Of a DNA stretch of 64,000 nt, positions 45,236 through 54,267 are shown piece by piece. The first letter of the stretch is position 1. Every line of letters begins with the position of its first letter. Under the pieces are notes generated by a model. That model had not been told where the DNA came from, did not search any database, and worked only from the letters and a program-made list of their open reading frames with translations. Position numbers and translations under genes: made by a program. Source of the DNA: Deltaproteobacteria bacterium (GTDB lineage Bacteria > Myxococcota_A > UBA9042 > DTJE01); the NCBI GenBank assembly GCA_029555025.1, contig JAKPTZ010000045.1, positions 124,001 through 188,000 of the forward strand, given 5' to 3'.

Positions 45236-46315
45236 TTGCAAATAGAATCAGCGTGGAAGTCTGTCCTTCGACCGTCTGGACAATGGAGGTCAGTCATCGA
45301 CTTCTTCTGCGAAAGATGCGGCAGGGTCTTTAAGGCGCCCGACCCGGCCGTCTGCACCGAAGACGGGATTGAACTGCGTCCGCTGGCCGCCAGGCTGCCG
45401 GAACGCGGCGAACTGATCGGCAAGCATTACCGCGTGAACAAAAAGGTCGGTGACGGCGGCATGTGCGCCATATACAGCGCCACCGACCTGACGAACGACA
45501 CCGAAGTGGCGGTTAAGGTGCTGCACCCGGAGCTTGCCACCGAACCGGGACAGAGCGAGTCGATGCTCTACGAGGTCAGCCTTTCCCTGAGCCTGGATGA
45601 TGAGAACCTGGTTCGATGCTACGACGGCGGAATTTCGCGAAACGGCTTTCACTTCATGGTCATGGATCTGCTGGAAGGGCGCACGCTTGCCCAGCTTCTT
45701 GCGATACGCGGTCGGGTCTGCATGGAGGACGCCGCCGAAATCTTCATCGGGGCGGCCCGCGGCCTGCACGCGGTTCACCAGAGCGGCCATGTTCACCGCG
45801 ACGTCAAGCCGGAAAACATATTCATCAACGGCAATGCAACGACCCGCACAATCATGGCGGAAAGGGTCAAGTTGATGGATCTTGGCGTCGCCAGGCCGGC
45901 AAACGCTCCGGTCCGCAGCATGACCGTCTATGGAACGCCGGAGTACATGAGTCCGGAGCAGGTCTCCGGCCAGTCCCTTGACCGGCGGAGCGACCTGTAC
46001 TCGCTCGGGGTCGTGCTTTACGAAATGCTGACCGGAAAACCGTGCTTCGACGGAACAGATGCCAGGGAGGTCATGCTGGCCCATATCCGACGCCAGCCTC
46101 CCGCCCTTCCCGAATCGCTCGAGGTGACGCCGCTGGGAAGGATTCTTTCCGGAATAGTCACGTCGCTGCTTCAGAAAAAACCGGACGACAGGCCATCGTC
46201 CGCGCTTGAAATCTCGCGGTTGATACCGCTTGCCGACATCAGGCGCAACACGACCTCAAGGCTGGATTTCAGCTTTTTTGAAACTTCCGCCCCGCCGGAG
46301 CATCGACTCCCCTGA
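45236..46315 (+). CDS. Soluble Ser/Thr protein kinase with N-terminal zinc knuckle
   Basis: 359 residues. An N-terminal knuckle FFCERCGRVFKAPDPAVC (Cys25, 28, 40) resembles the ribbon at the end of the HEPN protein just upstream. The kinase: Gly loop VGDGGMCAIYSA, VAVKVL (Lys94), HVHRDVKPEN (Asp189), LMDLGVAR (DLG, Asp215), GTPEYMSPEQ, DLYSLGVVLYEML. So a full active kinase set, and no transmembrane segment, unlike many bacterial kinases. Start is TTG 45236 behind GGAAGGGGG. Its 3' end runs 47 bases into the convergent ParA gene. Confidence 0.9.
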   Translation: MQIESAWKSVLRPSGQWRSVIDFFCERCGRVFKAPDPAVCTEDGIELRPLAARLPERGELIGKHYRVNKKVGDGGMCAIYSATDLTNDTEVAVKVLHPELATEPGQSESMLYEVSLSLSLDDENLVRCYDGGISRNGFHFMVMDLLEGRTLAQLLAIRGRVCMEDAAEIFIGAARGLHAVHQSGHVHRDVKPENIFINGNATTRTIMAERVKLMDLGVARPANAPVRSMTVYGTPEYMSPEQVSGQSLDRRSDLYSLGVVLYEMLTGKPCFDGTDAREVMLAHIRRQPPALPESLEVTPLGRILSGIVTSLLQKKPDDRPSSALEISRLIPLADIRRNTTSRLDFSFFETSAPPEHRLP

Positions 46316-47171
46316 AACCCATTCGGCCCAGGACTTCCGCCGCCAGGTTCCTGTAAGCCCTGGCACCCGCCGAACGTGAGTCGAAGTCGAAGACTGAAAC
46401 GCCTGAAACCTGGGCGCGGGCAAGGGAACTGTTGGCCGGAATGCGGCTTGAAAGAAGCCTTTCCCCCCAATTGTCCGACAACTCCTTCAGGATCTGGTCG
46501 GTCAGCTTTCCGTTGCGCCTGTCGACACGGACGGGAAGAACTCCGAGAACCTCGAGATCATGTCCGAGCTGCTCGTTGACGGTATCAATCACGCCGATGA
46601 TATCGCCTACGGCGGCCATCGAAAGGATGCTCATGTCGCAGGGAACAAGGACGTGGGACGACGCCACCATTGCGTTCAACGTAAGGTTGCCGACGTTCGG
46701 GGGGCAGTCGAAGATGATGACGTCGAACCGGGCCGCCGCCTTCCGCATGACGTTTCGCAGCAGGAATTCCCGACCGATCATGCCCGCCATTATTCCCTCG
46801 GTCACGGCAAGGCCCTTGTCCGAAGGCGTGGCCCACAGCCGGGGTTCCGAAGTCTGGACAACGATGTCCATCAGGTCATCGACCCGCCTGACTTCCCTGC
46901 CGGAAGAAAGCATGACGTCCGACAGCGACGCCCCGCCCTGATCCCGAACCACGGCGGAAAGCGCCTCGGCCACGTGTCCCTGGCCATCCATATCGACCAT
47001 CAGGACATCAAGGCCATGATACCTGGCCATCGCGACCGCAAGGTTGACGGTCGTGGTGGTCTTGCCCACTCCACCCTTGCGCGCGGCCACGGCAAGGATC
47101 TTGCCTCGGGGCGTCGGAGCGGCTTCCTGTTCGAACCCGATAATCTTCCGGATCTGTTCGGTCAGCGACAA
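46269..47171 (-). CDS. ParA/MinD-type (Soj family) ATPase
   Basis: 300 residues. Deviant Walker A ARKGGVGKTTTTVNLA, Walker B VIIFDCPPNVG, A' motif VLMVDMDGQGH (the usual family DxDPQ has GQ here). An N-terminal extension of about 22 residues precedes the P loop. Start is TTG 47171 behind AGGAGG. No parB or parS element is next to it; instead a CFI-box protein gene stands 12 bases upstream, so the pair likely forms an operon. Such orphan ParA proteins often position cargo other than chromosomes. The 3' end overlaps the kinase gene by 47 bases. Confidence 0.93.
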   Translation of the reverse strand: MSLTEQIRKIIGFEQEAAPTPRGKILAVAARKGGVGKTTTTVNLAVAMARYHGLDVLMVDMDGQGHVAEALSAVVRDQGGASLSDVMLSSGREVRRVDDLMDIVVQTSEPRLWATPSDKGLAVTEGIMAGMIGREFLLRNVMRKAAARFDVIIFDCPPNVGNLTLNAMVASSHVLVPCDMSILSMAAVGDIIGVIDTVNEQLGHDLEVLGVLPVRVDRRNGKLTDQILKELSDNWGERLLSSRIPANSSLARAQVSGVSVFDFDSRSAGARAYRNLAAEVLGRMGFRGVDAPAGRKFQKS

Positions 47172-47183
47172 GGCAAACCTCCT

Positions 47184-48452
47184 TCAGCGACGGCTACGGC
47201 GCCGATCGCCGGACAATCCGGCCATGGCGGCCAGGGGCAGCACCAGATACCTGCGAACAGCCAGGCGCACCGCCCGGTGGCGCGAAATGTACGACGCCAG
47301 AGGGGGTGAACACCGGTAGTAGATCCGGACGAAAACGCGGCCGGCTGTCGACGCGAAAAGCACACGATCGCGGAACGCCCTCAGCGCCTCGACCTCGGGG
47401 GCATCGACGTCGTCCATCGCCGCCGTCGCTATGAAGCAGCGCTTGTCCTTTCTGGTAAGCGGGGACTCACGGGCGACGTTTTCCATCAGATCGACTGCCG
47501 CCATATGGGTCGGATCGGACTCGTCCGGCACCAGTTCCAGAACCTTTTCAGCCGCCATCCTGGCCTCGCCCACATCGCCCTTGGCGAGTCGAAGCTGGCC
47601 GAAGCGCAGCAGCACCGGCGCGTCCGGCCTGACGGAAAACGCTTCCTGAACGGCCACCAGCGCATCCAGTATATAGTCGCGCTGACCGTCATCGACGACC
47701 CTGGTTCCATCGATCGGATCGCCGACCTTGGCCGCCAGCATAAGGTGCGCGTCAACCTCGCGATACCACGAATCGAACAACAGGTTGGCAACGTCAATCC
47801 TGCGACCACCCGAAGCCAGTTCCGGCACCCCGGCCGGAAGTCCGGTCTCGGTCTCGGCGCTTGCGCCGTACATGATCGCGTCGTCCATCTGGATTCCGAC
47901 AAGCAGGACACGAGCCTCTTCCAGCTTGTCCCGGGCCGCTTCCATCCGTTCCGTGGCCTGGTCGAGACTATCGATGCCAGGTATTTCCTCGATCATCGAC
48001 GTTGCCGTGTTTATCAACGCCGAGGCCGTGACAATGCCGTCCTGCCTGTCTTCGGCGGGGCCATTTCCGGCATCCTTCATGGCCTGGATGATATCCGCGC
48101 GATTAGCCACGACAAATCCGGTCACCAGCCTGGAAAAGGCCAGGCCGAGCGGGCCGGCAAGCTGGCCGGCCTCATTCTGCACCCACTCGACCAGTGCCCT
48201 GGCCGGATCGGGATCGTCCGTTACCGACTGCGGAATCGAAGGCAGTGATCCCGACTCGGGATCGTCGGCAACGACCGCCGCCAGTGCCTCCGGCAGCCCC
48301 CCGGACACATGAACGATCAGTCTCTGCCGCATCGACTGGGCCAGAACGGCCCCGACCCTGCCATCCGGCACGTTGTCAACGATTGCATCGACGGCGGCCT
48401 CAACCGGGCCGACGGCCTCTTCAATTCCGGTATCGAGTTCTTCATCTGTCAT
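47184..48452 (-). CDS. CFI-box C-terminal domain protein, function unknown
   Basis: 422 residues, acidic, no signal peptide. The main part is helical with a TPR-like segment (LLRFGQLRLAKGDVGEARMA, AEKVLELVPDESDPTHMAAV). The C-terminus has the CFIATAAM motif (Cys339) followed by LRAFRDRVL, VRIYYRCSPPLASYI, Arg-rich helices and a hydrophobic LPLAAMAGL: the CFI-box domain found at the ends of many unrelated bacterial proteins. Its role is not established. GGAG precedes the ATG. ParA-type gene follows 12 bases downstream. Confidence 0.8.
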   Translation of the reverse strand: MTDEELDTGIEEAVGPVEAAVDAIVDNVPDGRVGAVLAQSMRQRLIVHVSGGLPEALAAVVADDPESGSLPSIPQSVTDDPDPARALVEWVQNEAGQLAGPLGLAFSRLVTGFVVANRADIIQAMKDAGNGPAEDRQDGIVTASALINTATSMIEEIPGIDSLDQATERMEAARDKLEEARVLLVGIQMDDAIMYGASAETETGLPAGVPELASGGRRIDVANLLFDSWYREVDAHLMLAAKVGDPIDGTRVVDDGQRDYILDALVAVQEAFSVRPDAPVLLRFGQLRLAKGDVGEARMAAEKVLELVPDESDPTHMAAVDLMENVARESPLTRKDKRCFIATAAMDDVDAPEVEALRAFRDRVLFASTAGRVFVRIYYRCSPPLASYISRHRAVRLAVRRYLVLPLAAMAGLSGDRRRSRR

Positions 48453-48599
48453 TCGAATGTTTCTCCGGATGTATGCCAGCTAACTGTGGCGCGCGCGGGC
48501 GCACATGTAGTATTATATGCCGGTCGTTTACTGTTCGACAGATTCGAAGCTTGAATGCTTTTTTTGACCGTGGCCCTGCCCACGACACAGAGGTGACCG

Positions 48600-51500
48600 A
48601 TGAGACTCGATGTCTGGAAGGTTTTCCCCATTGCGGCCATGCTTGCCGTATCCCTTTACGCCTGCGGCGGCGGACCGGCGGCGACCGACGTTACCGATGC
48701 CGTGCAGGACGTCCCGACGGACTCCCTGACCCCGGACTCCGGGAACGATGTCATTCGGCCGGATGCGAACGTGGACACCGGGGACACTGCCGGGGATGAG
48801 GGCCGGGACACTGGCGACACCGGGGAAACCGGGGACGACGGCAATCCGGACATCACGGACAACGGGGACGACGGGAACGATCCGGCAGACACGCCGGACG
48901 CTCCGGATCAGGTGGAGCCCGACGCTGGCGATATCCATGACGACCTGCCGCCGGACTCGACTGACGTCCAGACCTTCCAGTGCATTTCCGACGACGAATG
49001 CATCGGAAAGGTCGTTCCGGGAAAATGCCAGGTTCCGTGGTGCAACGACGACAACGAATGCGACCTTGCGATGGCCGAGGACGACACGCTCTGCACCGAC
49101 GATTCCATCTGCACCGAAGCGGATCGCTGCGTTGACGGCGAGTGCGTCGGAACCCCGGTTGACTGCGCGGACGATGACGAATGCACCATGGATCTGTGCG
49201 ACCAGGCCAACTTCTGTTTCCACAGGCCGTATTACGGGCCTTGCGACGACGGCAACAAATGCACCGATAACGATTCATGCGGAACCGGAATCTGCGTCGG
49301 CACCCAGATAACCTGCAATGACGACAATACTTGCACGACCGATTCGTGCAGCCCGGCCAACGGGTGTGTGTTCACCAAGATTTCAGGCACCAAGTGTGAC
49401 GACCGCGACCCGTGCACGGCTTCCGACGTCTGCGTGGCGGGCGAGTGCAAGGGAACCTTCAGTTGCGACGACGGCAATCCGTGCACGTTCGACGGATGCA
49501 ACGAACTTGGCTGCACGCACGAAGGCGGTCCGCTGGAAGGCCAGATCTGCGACGACGGCCTTGGATGCACCGAGGGCGATTCCTGCCGGGCCGGCGTCTG
49601 CACCGGCGACCCGGTCGTATGCGACGACGGCAACGTGTGCACGAACGATTTCTGCCAGGAAGGCCTGGGGTGCAGAACCACGAACAACTCGGATACCTGT
49701 GACGACGGCAATCCATGCACCAGGCTCGACAGATGCCAGATCGGCGTCTGCAAGGGCGTGACCTACACCTGCACGAAGGGTACCTGCATGGACGCCAACG
49801 TCTGCGACGGAAACGGCGGCTGCATCCCGGACTTCTCGGACTACGGCACGCCTTGCTCAAGCGACGGCAAGCAGTGCACCGACGACATCTGTTCCGGAAA
49901 CGGCACCTGCATCCATCCAAACTCCGGGGTCGGGACGCCATGCAACGACGGCAACCTGTGCACCCAGACCGACACGTGCAGCAACGGTGTCTGCGTCGGG
50001 AACGATCCGGTCGTCTGCCAGGTTGTCGACGCGTGCAAGGACGCCGGCACTTGCGATCCGGCAACCGGAACGTGCACGCTCGGCGCGCTTCCGGAAGGAA
50101 CGGCATGCAATGACGGCAACCGATGCACTTCCGGCGACAAATGTATTTCCAAGACCTGTACCGGCACCCCGGTGGTCTGCCCTGCCATCACGGATTGTCA
50201 CCTGGCAGGCCAGTGCAACCCGGACGACGGAACGTGCAGCGAAGTATTCAAGGACAACGGACAGCCCTGCAACGACAACAATCTGTGCACCCAGGTCGAT
50301 CAGTGCATCGACGGGGTCTGCACCGGCTCGAGCCCGGTTCAGTGCGTCGCGCTCGATCAGTGCCACGAACCGGGAACCTGCCAGTCCGGCACCGGCATGT
50401 GCAGCAACCCGAACTCCCCCAACACCAAGCTGTGCAATGATGGAAACTCATGCACGAAGCAGGACACCTGCACGAACGGCACATGCGTCGGGACGACCTA
50501 TTCCTGCAACGACAACAAGTCGTGCACCGCGGACTCCTGCGACGGCCTTGGCGGATGCAGCTACACGGTCGTTGGAGGATGGTGCCATATCGGCGGTGAA
50601 TGCAGACTTCCCGGCGCGACCATGGACGGCAACATGTGCATGGTGTGCGACCCGGCATCGGACGACGACGGATGGACGGCAACAACCGGCGGACCGTGCA
50701 ACGACGACAACGGATGCACCATCGACGACATCTGCACCGAGGGTGTCTGCGGTGGAACGGCGTATTCGTGCGACGACGGAATCGCCTGCACCACCGATAC
50801 CTGCGACGGAATCGGCGGTTGCATCAACTCCATCAAGCCGGGCTTCTGCCTTATAGACAACGTCTGCTACCAGGACAACCAGCAGAATCCGGAAGACCCG
50901 TGCGAGGTCTGCAATATCCAGTACTCGAAGACGGAATTCATGGCCAGGTTCAACGGCGATCCCTGCGACGATGGCGTCGCATGCACATTCCAGGATCAGT
51001 GCATTTCCGGCATCTGCTCCGGCACGGAATACACATGCAACGACGACATCGCCTGCACCGAGGATACCTGCAAGGGCGATGGAACCTGTCTTTTCGTGGC
51101 AATCGCGGGATACTGCTTCATCGACGAGGAATGCGTCCTTGAAAACACGGTGAAGCCGGGCAACGCCTGCGCCGCCTGTCTGCCCGCGGTAAGTAAGCAG
51201 TTCTGGTCGGCGTACCGCGAAGGTGAAGGATGCGACGACGGCTCCAACTGCACGATAGAGGACGCCTGCGCGTCCGGTGACTGCATCGGAAAATACAAGT
51301 GCGACGACCTGATGGACTGTACCGCGGATTCGTGCAACGAAGCCGGGGAATGCTCGCACGTGGTGGCCGAAAATTACTGCGCCATCAACGGCAACTGCTA
51401 TTTCTACGGGGATCAGCGCGGCCTGAACCAGTGCTCCCGCTGCATTCCGCCGACAAGCAACACATCCTGGACGGCGACCGACGGATTCGGGTGCAGCGAT

Positions 51501-54257
51501 GGCGATCCATGCACCACGAACGACAAGTGCCAGGGCGAATCGTGTGCCGGCACGCCGATCGTCTGCAACGACGGCCTTGAATGCACCACCGACTTCTGCC
51601 AGTACGGTCTGTGCGGAACGGTTCCGGTTTCCGGCTGGTGCGTGATCGGCAGTTCCTGCGTGGCCGAGGGAACCCTGGATCCCGCGAACGAATGCCAGAT
51701 CTGCGACCCGGCATCGAATCCGTACGACTGGTCGCCTTACAACTTCGTGACGTGCGACGACGGCCAGGCCTGCTCGGCGAACGACATCTGCTTCGCCGGA
51801 CTCTGTTACGGCCAGGCTTACGACTGCAACGACGGCGTGCCGTGCACGGTCGATCAGTGCGACGGGCTGGGTGGATGCAGTTATGGAATCAAGGCCGGCG
51901 AGTGCCTGATCGACGGCGGCTGCTATGAAGCCCTCGATCCCAACATCCTGAATCCTTGCCAGGACTGCAACCCGACCGTTTCACAACTTCAGTGGTCTTC
52001 CATCGACGGGCTCGCCTGCAACGACGGCGTTTCCTGCACCAGCAACGACCAGTGCATGGACAGTGAATGCGTCGGGGAAGCCTACGAATGCAACGACGGC
52101 CTGGCGTGCACGTCCGACTCCTGCAACGGAGACGGAACATGTACGTTCAGCAGGCTCGGCGGGTGGTGTCTTATCGATAACACATGCATCCGCGACCAGA
52201 CGCTTGAACCCGGCAACATCTGCCGCGCGTGCCTTTCCGCCCTGGAAGGCTTCGACTGGTCGGACAACAACGACGTCCCGTGCGACGACGGCCTGGCGTG
52301 CACAAAGATCGATACCTGCATGGCCGGTTCGTGCGGCGGTACCGCCTATGCCTGCAGCGACGGACTTGACTGCACGACGGATGCCTGCGACGGCCAGGGT
52401 GGGTGCATCTTCACCCAGCTTGAAACATCGTGCCTGATTGACGGTCGCTGCTTCGCCAACGGATCACCGAACCCGGACAGCATCTGCCAGAAATGTGACG
52501 TTTCGGTTTCAATCCTTTCTTGGGTTCCGAACAACGGCCAGTTCTGCAACGACTTCGATTCGTGCACGGTCAACGACATGTGCTCGGAAGGTGAGTGCGT
52601 CGGCCAGGAATACAACTGTCTTGACTCGGTTGAATGCACCCTCGATCTGTGCGACGGTTCCGGTGGGTGCAGCAACCCGCTGGCGCCGAACGCTTGCCTG
52701 ATCGACGGAACCTGCTACTGGCAGGGTGAACCGAGGCCCGGAATTCCATGCCAGGCCTGCGTGCCGGATCCGCTGAACCCGGACAGCCAGTACGAATGGA
52801 CCGACCTGAACCCGGGCGCGATCGAAATCTGCAACGGGATCGACGACAACTGCGACGGAATTCTTGATCCCGAAAACGCCCCGGGTTGCCTCGACTACTA
52901 CCGCGACGAGGACGGCGACGGCGTCGGCGTGCTCGAGGACGTCAAGTGCCTGTGCGCGCCCCTGGATTTTTATCGAACCCTGGTTCCGGGCGATTGCGAC
53001 GACGACGAACCGATGGTCTATGCCGGCCGCGCCGAGGACTGCGACGGACTGGACAACGACTGCGACGGCGTCACGGATCCCGACAACACGCCGGGATGCA
53101 TCGTCTTCTACTTCGATAACGACGGGGACACATGGGGCGTTGAAGACAATTCACGATGCCTGTGCAATCCACAGGGCAAGTTCTCGACGGCACAGTTCGG
53201 CGACTGCGACGAATCCAGGGCCATGGTCAATCCGGCCGCAGAGGAGGTCTGCAACGGCATCGACGATAACTGCGACGGGCGTACCGACCCGCCCAACCTG
53301 CCAGGCTGCGTGACTTACTACCTGGACACGGACAAGGATACGTTCGGCGACGCAACCACCTTCAAGTGCCTGTGCCAGCCGACAGCCGAGTTCAACGTTA
53401 CCAACAGTTCCGACTGCAACGACTTCAGCGACACCGTTTATCCGGGTGCACCCGAACGCTGCAACATGATCGACGACGACTGCTCGGGACTTCCCGATGA
53501 CGCGGACCTGCTGGAACTCTGTCCGCACGACCCGGAGACGCTGAATAACGCGGTAATGTTCTGTGAAGGCACCTGCAAGATCCGCTGCAACGGCGCCAAC
53601 CTGTCGGCCGGCCAGCCGGCCTGGTACGATCTGGACGGCAGCGCAACAAATGGATGCGAGTGCCAGGGGGATGCTCTGGAACTGACTTACAGCATGTCAC
53701 AGTCCGAACCTGCGCCGCTGGGCAGCCTGGTTGACGACGAGGGGCTTACTTCGTACCAGATCGCAAAGATATCCAGCGTCGGTGCCGAAGACTGGTTCAT
53801 CGTGACGGGCATCGACGCCCCGGACTCGACGATGACCGAAATCGACAGCGACAACTATCACCTGGACATCCGCTTCAACGTGAACCCGTCCAATGAATTC
53901 GTTTTCGATGTCTTCAAGGAAGTTCAGATCGGCGATCAGACCCAGGTACTGCAAATCTGCACTTCCTCGCTGAACTGGAATCACTACACCGATTTCTTCA
54001 CCGGCGGCGTCGGCGAGGGCGTCTGTTCCAGCAACTACGTCGAGGCCTGCACGGCGCCCGAGGATCTTGCACGCTGCCTGGTGGTCGAGGGTGCCAACGC
54101 CCCGAACAGGTGCAACGCATGTCCGGGTTGGGCCTCGCCAGGTGCCAACTTCTGCGCCAACCAGACGGAAACCCTGCTGGTCAAGGTCCGCCGCAAGGCC
54201 GGTGCTTCCCCCACATGCAGCCAGTACAAGCTTGAAGCTTCGAACGGCGTCCGCTGA
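48600..54257 (+). CDS. Giant cysteine-rich lipoprotein with two families of tandem repeats and MopE-type metal-binding repeats
   Basis: 1885 residues. Signal ends in SLYAC (lipobox). About 25-125 is an Asp/Gly/Thr/Pro linker. About 125-635 has irregular short units with CDDGNPCT-like cores and CxxGxCxGT. About 636-1339 consists of eight units averaging exactly 88 residues, each with about 12 Cys. A ninth partial unit follows. About 1409-1618 is three 70-residue units starting CNGIDDNCDG, the MopE-type pattern. The last 210 residues are a non-repeated beta-rich domain. It is presumably anchored to the outer membrane and exposed at the surface; copper or calcium binding is suggested by the MopE units, not shown. 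GAGGTG precedes the ATG. Confidence 0.92.
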   Translation: MRLDVWKVFPIAAMLAVSLYACGGGPAATDVTDAVQDVPTDSLTPDSGNDVIRPDANVDTGDTAGDEGRDTGDTGETGDDGNPDITDNGDDGNDPADTPDAPDQVEPDAGDIHDDLPPDSTDVQTFQCISDDECIGKVVPGKCQVPWCNDDNECDLAMAEDDTLCTDDSICTEADRCVDGECVGTPVDCADDDECTMDLCDQANFCFHRPYYGPCDDGNKCTDNDSCGTGICVGTQITCNDDNTCTTDSCSPANGCVFTKISGTKCDDRDPCTASDVCVAGECKGTFSCDDGNPCTFDGCNELGCTHEGGPLEGQICDDGLGCTEGDSCRAGVCTGDPVVCDDGNVCTNDFCQEGLGCRTTNNSDTCDDGNPCTRLDRCQIGVCKGVTYTCTKGTCMDANVCDGNGGCIPDFSDYGTPCSSDGKQCTDDICSGNGTCIHPNSGVGTPCNDGNLCTQTDTCSNGVCVGNDPVVCQVVDACKDAGTCDPATGTCTLGALPEGTACNDGNRCTSGDKCISKTCTGTPVVCPAITDCHLAGQCNPDDGTCSEVFKDNGQPCNDNNLCTQVDQCIDGVCTGSSPVQCVALDQCHEPGTCQSGTGMCSNPNSPNTKLCNDGNSCTKQDTCTNGTCVGTTYSCNDNKSCTADSCDGLGGCSYTVVGGWCHIGGECRLPGATMDGNMCMVCDPASDDDGWTATTGGPCNDDNGCTIDDICTEGVCGGTAYSCDDGIACTTDTCDGIGGCINSIKPGFCLIDNVCYQDNQQNPEDPCEVCNIQYSKTEFMARFNGDPCDDGVACTFQDQCISGICSGTEYTCNDDIACTEDTCKGDGTCLFVAIAGYCFIDEECVLENTVKPGNACAACLPAVSKQFWSAYREGEGCDDGSNCTIEDACASGDCIGKYKCDDLMDCTADSCNEAGECSHVVAENYCAINGNCYFYGDQRGLNQCSRCIPPTSNTSWTATDGFGCSDGDPCTTNDKCQGESCAGTPIVCNDGLECTTDFCQYGLCGTVPVSGWCVIGSSCVAEGTLDPANECQICDPASNPYDWSPYNFVTCDDGQACSANDICFAGLCYGQAYDCNDGVPCTVDQCDGLGGCSYGIKAGECLIDGGCYEALDPNILNPCQDCNPTVSQLQWSSIDGLACNDGVSCTSNDQCMDSECVGEAYECNDGLACTSDSCNGDGTCTFSRLGGWCLIDNTCIRDQTLEPGNICRACLSALEGFDWSDNNDVPCDDGLACTKIDTCMAGSCGGTAYACSDGLDCTTDACDGQGGCIFTQLETSCLIDGRCFANGSPNPDSICQKCDVSVSILSWVPNNGQFCNDFDSCTVNDMCSEGECVGQEYNCLDSVECTLDLCDGSGGCSNPLAPNACLIDGTCYWQGEPRPGIPCQACVPDPLNPDSQYEWTDLNPGAIEICNGIDDNCDGILDPENAPGCLDYYRDEDGDGVGVLEDVKCLCAPLDFYRTLVPGDCDDDEPMVYAGRAEDCDGLDNDCDGVTDPDNTPGCIVFYFDNDGDTWGVEDNSRCLCNPQGKFSTAQFGDCDESRAMVNPAAEEVCNGIDDNCDGRTDPPNLPGCVTYYLDTDKDTFGDATTFKCLCQPTAEFNVTNSSDCNDFSDTVYPGAPERCNMIDDDCSGLPDDADLLELCPHDPETLNNAVMFCEGTCKIRCNGANLSAGQPAWYDLDGSATNGCECQGDALELTYSMSQSEPAPLGSLVDDEGLTSYQIAKISSVGAEDWFIVTGIDAPDSTMTEIDSDNYHLDIRFNVNPSNEFVFDVFKEVQIGDQTQVLQICTSSLNWNHYTDFFTGGVGEGVCSSNYVEACTAPEDLARCLVVEGANAPNRCNACPGWASPGANFCANQTETLLVKVRRKAGASPTCSQYKLEASNGVR
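49170..50504 (+). repeat. Irregular short Cys-rich repeats in the giant lipoprotein
   Basis: Ten or more copies of a core resembling CDDGNxCTxxDxCxxGxC, with unit lengths varying from about 25 to 60 residues. The spacing is less regular than in the following block, so this part may be older or more diverged. Confidence 0.75.
50505..52616 (+). repeat. Eight tandem 88-residue Cys-rich units
   Basis: From the Cys at 50505 to the base before the Cys at 52617 is 2112 bases, or 704 codons, exactly eight times 88. Each unit begins CxDxxxCTxDxC, then C-(V/L/F)-I-D/G-x2-C, a Cys-x2-Cys before a Trp-containing segment, and closes with CxDGxxCTxxDxCxxGxCxG and an aromatic. Amino acid identity between units is moderate, so the repeat is not a recent DNA-level duplication. 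Confidence 0.85.
52824..53453 (+). repeat. Three tandem 70-residue MopE-type units
   Basis: Exactly 630 bases: each unit begins Glu-x-Cys-(N/D)-G-(I/L)-D-(D/N)-(N/D)-C-D-G, has D-x-D-x-D calcium-like loops (RDEDGDGVG), and a KCLC or RCLC pair before GDCD-type. A fourth, cut-off unit starts at 53454. The pattern resembles the Pfam MopE copper-binding repeat; binding is untested. Confidence 0.85.
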
Positions 54258-54267
54258 GAGGTTCCCG

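Noticed and set aside
50448-51359. Long antisense frames inside the giant lipoprotein
   Set aside because: They mirror the repetitive Cys codons of the plus strand and have no start signals or family match.
49170-52616. CRISPR-like array suggested by repeated short DNA
   Set aside because: The repeats keep the protein frame and Cys pattern but the DNA differs between units and spacers are not unique-length inserts.
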